Positions 33,148 through 40,008 of a stretch of DNA of 44,497 nt are shown here, one piece after another. Position 1 is the stretch's first letter. Every line of letters starts with the position of its first letter. Made by a program: the position numbers and the translations under genes. The notes under the pieces were generated by a model. That model did no database searches. It had not been told where the DNA came from and was given only the letters and a program-made list of their open reading frames with translations. This DNA comes from a virus: positions 1-44,497 of IMG/VR virus record IMGVR_UViG_3300025930_000021. One strand, given 5' to 3'.

Positions 33148-33160
33148 CACAGAATATAGT
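33132..33160 (+). promoter_or_regulatory. Rightward early promoter (leaderless)
   Basis: -35 TTGCAA (33132-33137), a spacer of exactly 17 bases, -10 TATAGT (33155-33160), then 7 bases to the ATG at 33168. The transcript would start at or next to the start codon of the HTH gene. It overlaps the leftward promoter back to back. Confidence 0.7.
33141..33150. promoter_or_regulatory. Operator-like palindrome between divergent promoters
   Basis: GTGT-CT-ACAC is an inverted repeat with 4-base arms. It lies in the spacer of the rightward promoter and on the -35 of the leftward one, so one bound dimer could control both. The adjacent HTH protein is the obvious candidate ligand. The arms are short. Confidence 0.4.
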
Positions 33161-33167
33161 GGACGCC

Positions 33168-33371
33168 ATGCCGAATCACCGACGACGCCTTGACCCGCTG
33201 CTGTCCGCGAAAATCGAAGCCTTGATAGCCCGCTACGCCTCGCTCCGGAAGGCCGCCGCCGCCAACGGCCTCTCCGCTGGCTACCTGAGCCACGCCCGCC
33301 GTGGCAATCGCCGACCTGGCGAGAAGCTGCTCAAAGTGCTAGGCCTGAGCGAAAAAAGAATTTACAAATAG
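33168..33371 (+). CDS. Cro/XRE-like HTH transcription regulator
   Basis: The protein has 67 aa. A helix-turn-helix spans about residues 23-55 (SLRKAAAANGLSAGYLSHAR, then RGNRRPGEKLLKVLGL), as in small Cro or XRE repressors. The start MPNHRRRLDPLL at 33168 is fixed by the promoter 7 bases upstream; an upstream in-frame ATG at 33132 lies inside the -35 box. It is the first gene of the rightward arm and faces the leftward arm. It lacks the C-terminal domain of CI-type repressors, so it is more like Cro. Confidence 0.8.
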   Translation: MPNHRRRLDPLLSAKIEALIARYASLRKAAAANGLSAGYLSHARRGNRRPGEKLLKVLGLSEKRIYK

Positions 33372-33374
33372 TGC

Positions 33375-33404
33375 TTGACATGCGTATTCAGCTTGGAATA
33401 CAGT
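33375..33404 (+). promoter_or_regulatory. Second rightward early promoter
   Basis: A perfect TTGACA -35 (33375-33380), 18-base spacer, -10 TACAGT (33399-33404), then 7 bases to an ATG at 33412. Spacing to the ATG equals that of the other two early promoters. It starts 3 bases after the HTH stop. Confidence 0.65.
33384..33401. promoter_or_regulatory. Operator-like inverted repeat in the second promoter
   Basis: GTATTC-agcttg-GAATAC is a perfect inverted repeat with 6-base arms and a 6-base centre. It covers the spacer and the first half of the -10 box, so a bound protein would block transcription. Its sequence differs from the GTGTCTACAC site, which suggests a different binder or a loose consensus. 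Confidence 0.5.
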
Positions 33405-33629
33405 AGCGGACATGACAACACAGTCCACGGCAAGTTCATCGCCGACTACGAAGCCGCCCGCAAGCGGCTCGAAGGGCGCGGCATCAAGTTCGTCACTGAA
33501 TCGCGCATCATCCGCGAGATGCGTGCAGCCGAAGAGCGCAGCGGGGAGTGCGTAGCCTGCGGGCAGCCGGTGGCCGCACACTTCGACCTGCGGAACCGCA
33601 AGCTTGCGTGCCCGAAGGTGTCGCGATGA
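33393..33629 (+). CDS. Small protein with CxxC element, start uncertain
   Basis: From the TTG at 33393 the frame encodes 78 aa; a TTG at 33375 would give 84. It contains GKFIADYEAARKRLEGRGIK and CVACGQPVAAHFDLRNRKLA, and third-position G/C is high from about 33423 onward. There is no ATG in frame near the start, and both TTGs lie inside the promoter. The ATG favoured by the promoter (33412) is one base out of frame and gives a 47-aa low-complexity product ending at 33555. A missing or extra base, or frameshifting, near 33412-33425 is possible. Confidence 0.5.
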   Translation: MEYSSGHDNTVHGKFIADYEAARKRLEGRGIKFVTESRIIREMRAAEERSGECVACGQPVAAHFDLRNRKLACPKVSR

Positions 33630-33745
33630 AAACCGAACGTATCGCCGTCGTCTGCGTGGAGTGCGGCAAGAAATTCAAGACGCCGCCATCCTCGTGCCCG
33701 GTCTGCCCGAAATGCAACAGCAGCGATATTGAGGTGTGCGAATGA
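33626..33745 (+). CDS. Zinc-ribbon microprotein
   Basis: The protein has 39 aa, starting at an ATGA overlap. It contains VVCVECGKKFKTPPSSCPVC and PKCNSS plus a last Cys, so two CxxC knuckles that can hold one zinc ion. A treble-clef or rubredoxin-like ribbon is likely. Such proteins often bind RNA polymerase or nucleic acid. It is the second of four consecutive Cys-rich genes. Confidence 0.7.
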   Translation: MKTERIAVVCVECGKKFKTPPSSCPVCPKCNSSDIEVCE

Positions 33746-33939
33746 GACGCTACGGTCGCTTCGTGCCGCACTCCACCATCATGCGCCGCATGCAGGCGAA
33801 GGATGACTGCTACGCACGCGAGTTGGCGGCACGACAGCGCAAGGCTGAAGCACTGAAGCCACGCTGCGCCATCTGTGCAGCGCCGTCACCGACCACGCTG
33901 TGCCCTGGCTGCACGGCACTGATTGAGATGGAGGGCTGA
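33742..33939 (+). CDS. Small basic protein with CxxC pair
   Basis: The protein has 65 aa. The start ATG at 33742 overlaps the previous stop (ATGA). The N-terminal half is basic and helical (RRMQAKDDCYARELAARQRK); the C-terminal half has CAICAAPSPTTLCPGC, a zinc ribbon with CxxC spacing on both sides. Potential nucleic-acid-binding. Not recognised as a family. Confidence 0.65.
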   Translation: MRRYGRFVPHSTIMRRMQAKDDCYARELAARQRKAEALKPRCAICAAPSPTTLCPGCTALIEMEG

Positions 33940-33940
33940 G

Positions 33941-34159
33941 ATGGCGCGATTTTCAGACCGCATGGAGACGGCACCACACCGAGTCAGCGGCAATACACCG
34001 TGCGATTGTGAGCAGTGCCTAGAACTTCGCGACCAATGCGACGACTGTGAGCACTGCAAGGGGCGAGGCTGGCGCTGGCAGCACGTCGAGGGTGGATTCT
34101 TGGATAAGGTTCGCTGTGACGAGTGCGAGGGCACTGGAGACGCGAAGGAGGATATGTGA
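33941..34159 (+). CDS. DnaJ-type zinc-finger small protein
   Basis: The protein has 72 aa. It contains CDCEQC, CDDCEHCKGRGW and CDECEGTG. The CxxCxGxG repeats are the signature of the DnaJ central zinc domain, though only two full repeats are present. DnaJ-like zinc domains bind unfolded protein or act as disulfide exchange sites. It starts one base after the previous stop. No J domain, so it is not a complete co-chaperone. Confidence 0.75.
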   Translation: MARFSDRMETAPHRVSGNTPCDCEQCLELRDQCDDCEHCKGRGWRWQHVEGGFLDKVRCDECEGTGDAKEDM

Positions 34160-34383
34160 ACACGAGTCAACGACTACAAAATATGTCGTATCAGAACCAG
34201 ATACCGATCGAGGATCAACTCGCAGACGAACTCGATCGCGTGAAGAGGATGGTAGATCGGCTCGTTGCGGAGCGCATCGAGATCGCGCAGATACTCGCCA
34301 GATTCGCGGCTGAACCCATCTCTATTTCGGCGATTCAGCCGCTACTGGAACTCAACGACCGACTGAATCCGAGGTTGCGGTGA
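34156..34383 (+). CDS. Small helical protein
   Basis: The protein has 75 aa from the GTG at 34156 (GTGA overlap); an ATG at 34183 would give 66 aa. It is acidic and helical (IEDQLADELDRVKRMVDRLV; AERIEIAQILARFAA), likely a coiled coil. Function unknown. Confidence 0.65.
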   Translation: MNTSQRLQNMSYQNQIPIEDQLADELDRVKRMVDRLVAERIEIAQILARFAAEPISISAIQPLLELNDRLNPRLR

Positions 34384-34559
34384 ACTCGGCCGTGCTTGTC
34401 GCCGTCCTCGCTGGCGTCGTGTATCTGCTGCGCCGGTTCTCCGTGCGGGTGATTCGGTCTGACTTCTCGCCTGAGTGGTGGGTTGAGCACGAAGCGAAAC
34501 AGCGCCGCGAAGCGATGGAATGGGCCGGTGTCGGCTATGAAGGGAAGTTTAAGCGATGA
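34380..34559 (+). CDS. Small single-pass membrane protein
   Basis: The protein has 59 aa. It starts at GTG 34380, overlapping the previous stop (GTGA), and ends on the next gene's ATGA. Residues 4-18 (AVLVAVLAGVVYLLR) are a membrane segment, followed by a charged, cytoplasm-like tail with DFSPEWWVEHEAKQRREAME. Coupling on both sides supports it. Unknown role; perhaps host membrane take-over or exclusion. Confidence 0.65.
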   Translation: MNSAVLVAVLAGVVYLLRRFSVRVIRSDFSPEWWVEHEAKQRREAMEWAGVGYEGKFKR

Positions 34560-34780
34560 AAGCCTATGTTGCCGTCAAGCACAGCAAGGATGGAGACTGG
34601 ATCAGCGTGAAGGATTTCCAACTCGTGTGCGACGAGAGGAATGCGCTGATGACGGCACTAAAAGCCCTCGTGGCCGAGACTGAAGCTAAGGACAATCCGA
34701 GTGATATGGGCGTGTCTAGAGACGAGCCCGTCATGGTCGCCGCGCTCGCGGCGATTGCGAAAGTTGAGGCTACGCGATGA
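34556..34780 (+). CDS. Small soluble protein
   Basis: The protein has 74 aa. It has no Cys cluster or membrane segment. Features are YVAVKHSKDGDWISVKDFQL and a helical stretch ALMTALKALVAETEAKDN. It is coupled by ATGA overlaps at both ends, just upstream of the exonuclease. Not recognised. Confidence 0.65.
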   Translation: MKAYVAVKHSKDGDWISVKDFQLVCDERNALMTALKALVAETEAKDNPSDMGVSRDEPVMVAALAAIAKVEATR

Positions 34781-36366
34781 GCACCGAACTGCTCCTGATC
34801 GATTTGTCCTCCATCGCGCACTCGCTGTATCACCAGAGCGCGAATGAGCCAGACCCGAACTGGACGGCGAACCGCACCGTGGCGCGCGTCCATGCGCTGA
34901 ACAACGGCAAGCAATCAGGCGTGGCCGTCTGCCTCGACACGCCGCCCTACTTCCGAAAGGACATCGATCCGGCCTACAAGGCGAACCGGCAGAAAGAGCA
35001 CAACGCGGCCGTGGCGCATCAGATTGCGGTCGCGGTCGATGCGCTGAAAGCCGACGGCTTTCCGGTGTGGGGAGCCGCTGGCTATGAGGCGGACGACATC
35101 ATCGCGACGGGTGTGCGCCTGTCCAATGGAAAAAACAGAGACATCGGCGAATCTCTCGCTGGCGCTCGCGCCGAAACGCCTTGGCTCGTCCAGAATGATG
35201 TTGTCATCGCCTCGGCCGATAAGGATCTGCTCCAACTCGTGAGCGACCGCGTCACCGTGCAGAGCCTGAAGAGCGGCGACCGACTCGATCCGGATGCCGT
35301 GAAGGCGAAGTTCGGCGTGTGGCCGCATCAGATGGTCGATTACCTCGCGCTCGTCGGAGACACCAGCGACAACGTCCAAGGCGCCAAGGGCATCGGCGCG
35401 AAGCGAGCCACGGAGATTCTCGAACTGTTCGGCAACCTCGACGATGCGATGAAAGCGACGCGAGAATCGGTCGATGGCGTTGATCCGGAAGGCGTGCCCA
35501 GTATCAGCCGGTCATTGATCGCATTCGAGCCGCGACTGAACACCGTGCGGGAACTGATTCGCCTGCGGACCGATGCGCCGATTCCATTCGATGAGATTTT
35601 CAAGGAGCGACAGCCTGTGACGACGGAAGGATTCGAAGATGACCGAGAGCCGATGGACGAAACGCGACCTGTGGATCGTGGAGCAAGCCCTGAAGTGCCT
35701 GCACCGCATCCAGTCCACGACACAGAAGGCCTCAGCGCAATCAAAGCGTTCCAGAACGTCATCCCAACGGAAACGCCGCGAGAAGTCAAAGCTGCCATTG
35801 ACGTGATGATGGCACCGGCCAAGCCGAAGCCTGACGGACCTCCGGAATCAACCGCGCTGGCCGTCGTGGAGTGGGACCGCCAGCTCGAGCCGCGCGACAT
35901 GAAACAGGCGTATTGGATCGCGCAGCAGTTGTTCCAGTCGAAGCTGTTCGCCGCCTACGGCACGCCGGCTGCGGTCCTCTCGACCATCATGGCCGGCCGT
36001 GAGATGGGCTTCTCGACGATGGCGAGCCTGCGGGCGTTCCATATCATCGAAGGCAAGCCGACGATGAGCGCCGGCGCCATCCACTCGCTCGTGCTGAAAT
36101 CAGGCAAGGCGAAATTCTTTCGCTGCGTGGAGCGGTCTGCGACCAAGGCCGTGTTCGAGACACAGCGCGGCGACGATCCGCCGTTCACGATGGCCTACAC
36201 GATCGAAGAGGCGCAGCAGGCGTGGTCGAAGGATCAGTCGGCCTGGAACCGCAGCGGATGGGGCAAGCACCCGGCCGACATGCTGATCGCCAGATGCAGC
36301 AGTAAGCTGGCGCGGCTGGTCTACCCGGACGTGTGCCACGGTCTGTATTCCGAGGAGGAGATGTGA
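34777..36366 (+). CDS. 5'-3' exonuclease joined to a RecT-like annealing domain
   Basis: The protein has 529 aa. Residues 1-280 are a FEN/T5-type 5' exonuclease: D9, D54, YEADD (E104, D106, D107), SADKD (D148, D150), VGDTSDN (D195, D198) and an H3TH helix GAKGIGAKRATEIL. Residues 287-355 form a Pro/Glu-rich linker. The rest (AGREMGFSTMASLRAFHIIE, PTMSAGAIHSLVLKSGKAKF, WGKHPADMLIARCSSKLARL) matches a RecT-like single-strand annealing family of phages. So end-resection and strand annealing sit in one chain, like lambda Red in one polypeptide. A GTG/ATG at 35803/35806 could also start the second half alone (186 aa). Confidence 0.8.
   Translation: MSTELLLIDLSSIAHSLYHQSANEPDPNWTANRTVARVHALNNGKQSGVAVCLDTPPYFRKDIDPAYKANRQKEHNAAVAHQIAVAVDALKADGFPVWGAAGYEADDIIATGVRLSNGKNRDIGESLAGARAETPWLVQNDVVIASADKDLLQLVSDRVTVQSLKSGDRLDPDAVKAKFGVWPHQMVDYLALVGDTSDNVQGAKGIGAKRATEILELFGNLDDAMKATRESVDGVDPEGVPSISRSLIAFEPRLNTVRELIRLRTDAPIPFDEIFKERQPVTTEGFEDDREPMDETRPVDRGASPEVPAPHPVHDTEGLSAIKAFQNVIPTETPREVKAAIDVMMAPAKPKPDGPPESTALAVVEWDRQLEPRDMKQAYWIAQQLFQSKLFAAYGTPAAVLSTIMAGREMGFSTMASLRAFHIIEGKPTMSAGAIHSLVLKSGKAKFFRCVERSATKAVFETQRGDDPPFTMAYTIEEAQQAWSKDQSAWNRSGWGKHPADMLIARCSSKLARLVYPDVCHGLYSEEEM
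35639..35806 (+). CDS. Possible nested gene in the exonuclease-annealase linker
   Basis: In the frame one base off, the ATG at 35639 (GGAAGG 8 bases upstream) opens 55 codons: MTESRWTKRDLWIVEQALKC then LHRIQSTTQKASAQ and a Lys/Arg-rich tail. Third-position G/C is about 75% (87% for its first 31 codons) against about 55% for the host frame there. Its TGA overlaps an ATG of the host frame (TGATG, 35804-35808), which would allow re-initiation into the RecT-like half. A basic, nucleic-acid-binding microprotein is plausible; chance cannot be excluded. Confidence 0.4.
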   Translation: MTESRWTKRDLWIVEQALKCLHRIQSTTQKASAQSKRSRTSSQRKRREKSKLPLT

Positions 36367-37643
36367 CCTACGCGGAGTTCATCGCGCGCAAGCAGCGCGT
36401 CTGGACTGGCGTGGCGGTTCCGCACGCGCGCATCATGCCGGATCTGTTCCCCTTTCAGCAGGCGCTCGTGCGGTGGGCGCTGCGGAAGGGCCGCGCGGCC
36501 ATCTTCGCGGATTGCGGCCTCGGGAAGACGCCGATGCAGCTCGCATGGGCACGCGAGATTCCAGGCCGAGTGTTGATTCTCGCGCCGCTCTGCGTAGCCG
36601 AACAGACCGTGATGGAAGGGCAGAAGTTCGGCGTGGATGTCGTCTACGCCACGAGTCAGCCGGAGACGCAAGGCGCGCGAATCGTCATCACGAACTACGA
36701 GCGGCTGGATCGATTCGACGCATCGCGGTTCGAGGGTGTCGTGCTCGACGAGAGCAGCATCCTGAAAGCCTTCGACGGCAAGACACGGCAGCGACTCATC
36801 GAGACGTTCAAGGACACGCGCTATCGGCTCTGCTGCACAGCGACGCCGAGCCCGAATGACATCAGCGAACTGGCAAACCACGCCGAGTTTCTCGGCCTGA
36901 TGCCGCGCAATGAGTTCCTGGCCTCGTGGTTCATTCATGACGACCAAGGCTGGCGCATGAAGGGGCACGCGGTGCAGCCGTTCTACCGCTGGCTCGCGTC
37001 CTGGGCCGTAGCGATGCGGAAGCCGTCCGACATTGGCTACTCGGACGACGGCTACGAACTACCACCGCTCGTGATAACCGATCATGTGGTCGAAGGCGGC
37101 GAGCCTGGCGGCGTGCTATTTCCTGAGCTTGGCCTGAAGGGAATCCAAGGCCGACAGAAGGCACGACGGGCCAGCGTGGAGGACCGCTGCGCGAAGGTCG
37201 CCGAGCTCGCCACGGACGGCCAGTGGATTCTCTGGTGCGGGCTGAACGACGAGAGCGATACGTTGGGAGAGATGGACGGAGCGGTCAACGTGCAAGGCTC
37301 TGACACCTACGAGCAGAAGCGGAAGGCCATCCTCGGATTCGTAGCCGGCGACGTGCGCGTGCTGGTGACGAAGCCGCGCATTGCGGGATTCGGGCTGAAC
37401 TTTCAGCACTGCCACAATATGGCCTTCGTCGGGATCGGCGACAGCTACGAGCAGTATTACCAGATGATTCGACGCTGCTGGCGATTCGGCCAGCAGCATC
37501 CCGTCAACGCGCATATCGTGGTGAGCAACAGCGAGCGCGCGATTGTCTCGAATGTGCGCCGCAAGCAGGCCGATGCCGATGAGATGGCGCGGCAACTGCT
37601 CGTCCACATGCGCGAGTTCGAGCGAGAGGAGTTGGCCTCATGA
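36363..37643 (+). CDS. SNF2/SF2-type DNA helicase
   Basis: The protein has 426 aa from the GTG at 36363 (GTGA overlap). Helicase motifs are: I FADCGLGKTPMQ (GLGKT 52-56), Ia LILAPLCV, II VVLDESS (D129, E130), III CTATPSPND, V ITKPRIAGFGLNFQHCH-like segment near 355, and VI QMIRRCWRFGQQHPV. Motif VI with RRCWRFGQ is the SNF2 hallmark. Two RecA-like lobes are complete. It would translocate on dsDNA in phage replication or recombination beside the exonuclease-annealase. Confidence 0.88.
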   Translation: MTYAEFIARKQRVWTGVAVPHARIMPDLFPFQQALVRWALRKGRAAIFADCGLGKTPMQLAWAREIPGRVLILAPLCVAEQTVMEGQKFGVDVVYATSQPETQGARIVITNYERLDRFDASRFEGVVLDESSILKAFDGKTRQRLIETFKDTRYRLCCTATPSPNDISELANHAEFLGLMPRNEFLASWFIHDDQGWRMKGHAVQPFYRWLASWAVAMRKPSDIGYSDDGYELPPLVITDHVVEGGEPGGVLFPELGLKGIQGRQKARRASVEDRCAKVAELATDGQWILWCGLNDESDTLGEMDGAVNVQGSDTYEQKRKAILGFVAGDVRVLVTKPRIAGFGLNFQHCHNMAFVGIGDSYEQYYQMIRRCWRFGQQHPVNAHIVVSNSERAIVSNVRRKQADADEMARQLLVHMREFEREELAS

Positions 37644-37942
37644 CATGGATCGGCACGTTTACGAGACATCAGCGAGATTGGTCGAAAGTGGTGTTCGGGG
37701 AAGGTCGCCGCACGCTGGGTATCACGAGCCACATCCAGCTCGAATTACAGGAAATTCTCGCCGACCCTGACGACGTGCGCGAGTGGATCGACGTGATCAT
37801 TCTGGCGCTCGACGGCTACTGGAGGCACGGCGGAAGGATCGAGGATCTAGCCGATATGCTGGAGGCGAAACAGCGCGTCAACTTCGAACGTGCGTGGCCT
37901 CCCGTGCAACCCGAGGATCATCCCACGGAGCATCTCCGATGA
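37640..37942 (+). CDS. DUF550/MazG-like nucleotide pyrophosphohydrolase
   Basis: The protein has 100 aa. HQRDWSKVVFGEGRRTLGIT, a helix ELQEILADPDDVREWIDVII (metal-binding Glu/Asp) and AKQRVNFERAWP follow the dATP/dGTP pyrophosphohydrolase pattern of phage DUF550 proteins. It hydrolyses nucleoside triphosphates to monophosphates or signals such as ppGpp in related families. The ATGA overlap couples it to the helicase and the next methyltransferase. Confidence 0.8.
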   Translation: MTWIGTFTRHQRDWSKVVFGEGRRTLGITSHIQLELQEILADPDDVREWIDVIILALDGYWRHGGRIEDLADMLEAKQRVNFERAWPPVQPEDHPTEHLR

Positions 37943-38817
37943 CGTATTCAGGCAACGGCTGGACGCTCGTCAATGGTGACTCCTGCGAGCGACTCGGCGA
38001 TTTAGCTGAGAACAGCGTGGATCTGTCCGTCTACAGCCCGCCGTTCAGTAGCCTCTACACCTACAGCGCCAGCGAGCGAGACATCGGCAACTGCGCGACA
38101 CATGGCGAGTTCCTTGACCATCTCGCGTTTGTGATTCGAGAACTGCTGCGCGTGACGAAGCCGGGGCGCTTGTCGTGCTGCCACATCGCGCAACTGACGA
38201 GCACGAAGGCCACGCACGGCACGATCGGCTTGATCGACCTGCGCGGAGACACGATTCGTGCCTTCAAGCAAGAAGGCTGGGTGCATCATGGCGAGGTCTG
38301 CATCGACAAGGATCCGCAGGCGCAGGCCATTCGCACGCATTCCAAAGCGCTGCTGTTTGTGCAGAAGGAGAAGGATCGAAGCTGGCTGCGGCCGGCGCTG
38401 GCGGATTTTATCCTCGTGTTTCGCAAGCCAGGCGACAACGTGAGTCCGATTGTTGGCGACCCGATTACCAACAACGAATGGATTGAGTGGGCGCGGCCGA
38501 TCTGGTATGGCATCGACGAAACGGACACGCTGAACACGGCCGTGGCGAAGGAGAACGATGATGAACGTCACATTTGTCCTTTACAACTTGGGACCATCGA
38601 ACGTTGTGTCAGGCTCTGGAGCAATCCCGGCGATCTTGTCGTCTCACCCTTCGCTGGAATCGGTTCTGAAGGCTTTGAAGCGATCCGACTCGGCCGACGC
38701 TTCTGGGGGTGTGAACTCAAGGAGTCCTACGCCCGAGTCGCCGCGCGCAACCTGAAGGTGGCTGAAGGCATGCAGAAGCAAGGAGCGTTGTTCCATGAAG
38801 TGGCCGCGAATCAGTGA
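37939..38817 (+). CDS. N4/N6 DNA methyltransferase (beta-type order)
   Basis: The protein has 292 aa. Catalytic motif IV, LSVYSPPFSSLY (SPPF 33-36), comes first; the AdoMet motif I (SPFAGIGSEG, FAGIG 238-242) comes near the end, so the motif order is that of the beta group. The middle holds a large recognition region. SPP-type motifs are found in both N4-cytosine and N6-adenine enzymes, so the base cannot be fixed. Start at 37939 is coupled to the previous gene (ATGA). Confidence 0.88.
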   Translation: MTYSGNGWTLVNGDSCERLGDLAENSVDLSVYSPPFSSLYTYSASERDIGNCATHGEFLDHLAFVIRELLRVTKPGRLSCCHIAQLTSTKATHGTIGLIDLRGDTIRAFKQEGWVHHGEVCIDKDPQAQAIRTHSKALLFVQKEKDRSWLRPALADFILVFRKPGDNVSPIVGDPITNNEWIEWARPIWYGIDETDTLNTAVAKENDDERHICPLQLGTIERCVRLWSNPGDLVVSPFAGIGSEGFEAIRLGRRFWGCELKESYARVAARNLKVAEGMQKQGALFHEVAANQ

Positions 38818-38890
38818 GGCGGATGTGTTGGTCGCGGAAGCGGCGGTCATTATTGCCGCGGCGATCTGGCTGGTGTTGCGGTTTTTCTAG
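38795..38890 (+). CDS. 31-aa membrane microprotein
   Basis: The ATG at 38795 is inside the methyltransferase end, with AAGGAG 9 bases upstream. The peptide is MKWPRISEADVLVAEAAVII followed by AAAIWLVLRFF: a single hydrophobic helix of about 19 residues with a charged N terminus. It overlaps the methyltransferase by 23 bases and ends 9 bases before the lipoprotein GTG. A membrane role is inferred; function is unknown. Confidence 0.55.
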   Translation: MKWPRISEADVLVAEAAVIIAAAIWLVLRFF

Positions 38891-38899
38891 GGGGTGGTT

Positions 38900-39817
38900 G
38901 TGAAATCAGTAAGTCTCATCGTCGTCAGCGTCCTACTCTCCGCGTGTGACATCACGAAAGGCGGCAACCCGATCGTGCCGTCCGAGGTCGAATCAGCGCC
39001 GCCCGTCTCAGTCGGTGCCAGTGGCCGACTCGCCAGCGTCTTGATCGGGAAGGTCTGGTCAGGGATGCAGATCCCAGCGTGTCCGGAGTGCGGCGAAGGC
39101 GGGCCTATCGCGATGGAGTTCAGTTCGCTCAGTCCGTCGATGATCGTCGGCCAGTTGCGCTACGCGGCGCAGAACGGCGCCATCTACCATGCCACCGTCA
39201 CGGGCAGCGTGGACGCAATGGCGATCACGGTCCTCCCAGGCGAGAATCCGCAAAATACGCTCTGCGGCTATAGAGCCTCCGGGAGTCTCAATGCCGATGC
39301 TACCCGCATCGAGGGCACGTTCTCCGGTTACGGGCCAGGGCCGAACTGCAATGGCAAGCGCGGCTCGTTCTGGGTGAATGCGGACATCCTGCCGTGCACG
39401 GGTGGCGGCACCTACGTCTATCAGGGCAATCAGCATCTCGCGATTTATCCTCCGGGTTGGCCGAATCCTGAGTATCCGTTCTCGCTGCCGGCGGTGCCGT
39501 TCGCGATTCCCGCTGGCGAGTGGGCGTTCGTGGCGTTCACGGGCGATGAGCACTCCATCAAGCAGGACGGGCCGCAGGCGTTCGAGATTGTGCAGTTCGC
39601 GCTCTACGGGATGGGCGACAAGCTGCTGGGAACCGTCGGACCAACGATAGACGTGCCAGACGACAAGGACTCACAGGAGTCGCCATTAGGCACGCGGACG
39701 TTAACCGAACCCGTCGTCAGCATCAAGGCGATTCACGGCTATACCGGGCCGCCGGTCGAGGCGCCGACGCATTCGGTGTATCCGATCAGTCTCTCGTATG
39801 GCTGCCCGGTGCGGTGA
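38900..39817 (+). CDS. Putative secreted lipoprotein
   Basis: The protein has 305 aa from GTG 38900, with AGGGGG about 6 bases upstream; GTG 38894 is an alternative. The signal MKSVSLIVVSVLLSAC ends in the lipobox LSAC, so it would be lipidated at Cys16 and exposed on the membrane. The mature part has CPECGEGGPI, beta-rich segments (YHATVTGSVDAMAITVLPGE), and paired Cys residues. Phage lipoproteins often block superinfection or alter the host surface. It is expressed from the early arm, which fits that guess. Confidence 0.7.
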   Translation: MKSVSLIVVSVLLSACDITKGGNPIVPSEVESAPPVSVGASGRLASVLIGKVWSGMQIPACPECGEGGPIAMEFSSLSPSMIVGQLRYAAQNGAIYHATVTGSVDAMAITVLPGENPQNTLCGYRASGSLNADATRIEGTFSGYGPGPNCNGKRGSFWVNADILPCTGGGTYVYQGNQHLAIYPPGWPNPEYPFSLPAVPFAIPAGEWAFVAFTGDEHSIKQDGPQAFEIVQFALYGMGDKLLGTVGPTIDVPDDKDSQESPLGTRTLTEPVVSIKAIHGYTGPPVEAPTHSVYPISLSYGCPVR

Positions 39818-40008
39818 TGGCGAAAGTGCTGTGGTGGTGCACCGGCTGTCATGCCTCAGGGATTGCGAATCTGCACGGCCTCGAAACACTGGATGCCGTG
39901 TTCTACCTGCGGGTCGATCATGATTCGCACGAGGTCGCCGAGGCGAAGCGGTGCACCTTCAGCGCCGCGCTGGTCAAGGTTGAGGAGTTGCGCGAGGTGA
40001 AGTCATGA
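39817..40008 (+). CDS. Small protein with CxGCH motif
   Basis: The protein has 63 aa, starting ATG at 39817 inside TGATG. MAKVLWWCTGCHASGIANLH has a CxxCH heme- or zinc-type element, and the rest is helical and acidic (EVAEAKRCTFSAALVKVEEL). No signal peptide is present, so a c-type cytochrome is unlikely; a small zinc-binding fold is more likely. Coupled to the lipoprotein and to the next gene. Confidence 0.6.
   Translation: MAKVLWWCTGCHASGIANLHGLETLDAVFYLRVDHDSHEVAEAKRCTFSAALVKVEELREVKS

Noticed and set aside
33168-33371. HTH protein as a CI-type lysogeny repressor
   Set aside because: It is only 67 aa with no C-terminal oligomerisation or cleavage domain, and no integrase is present; a Cro-like regulator is the safer reading.
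39817-40008. CxxCH in the 63-aa protein as a c-type cytochrome
   Set aside because: There is no signal peptide or axial ligand context, and the protein is too short; a zinc-binding element is more likely.
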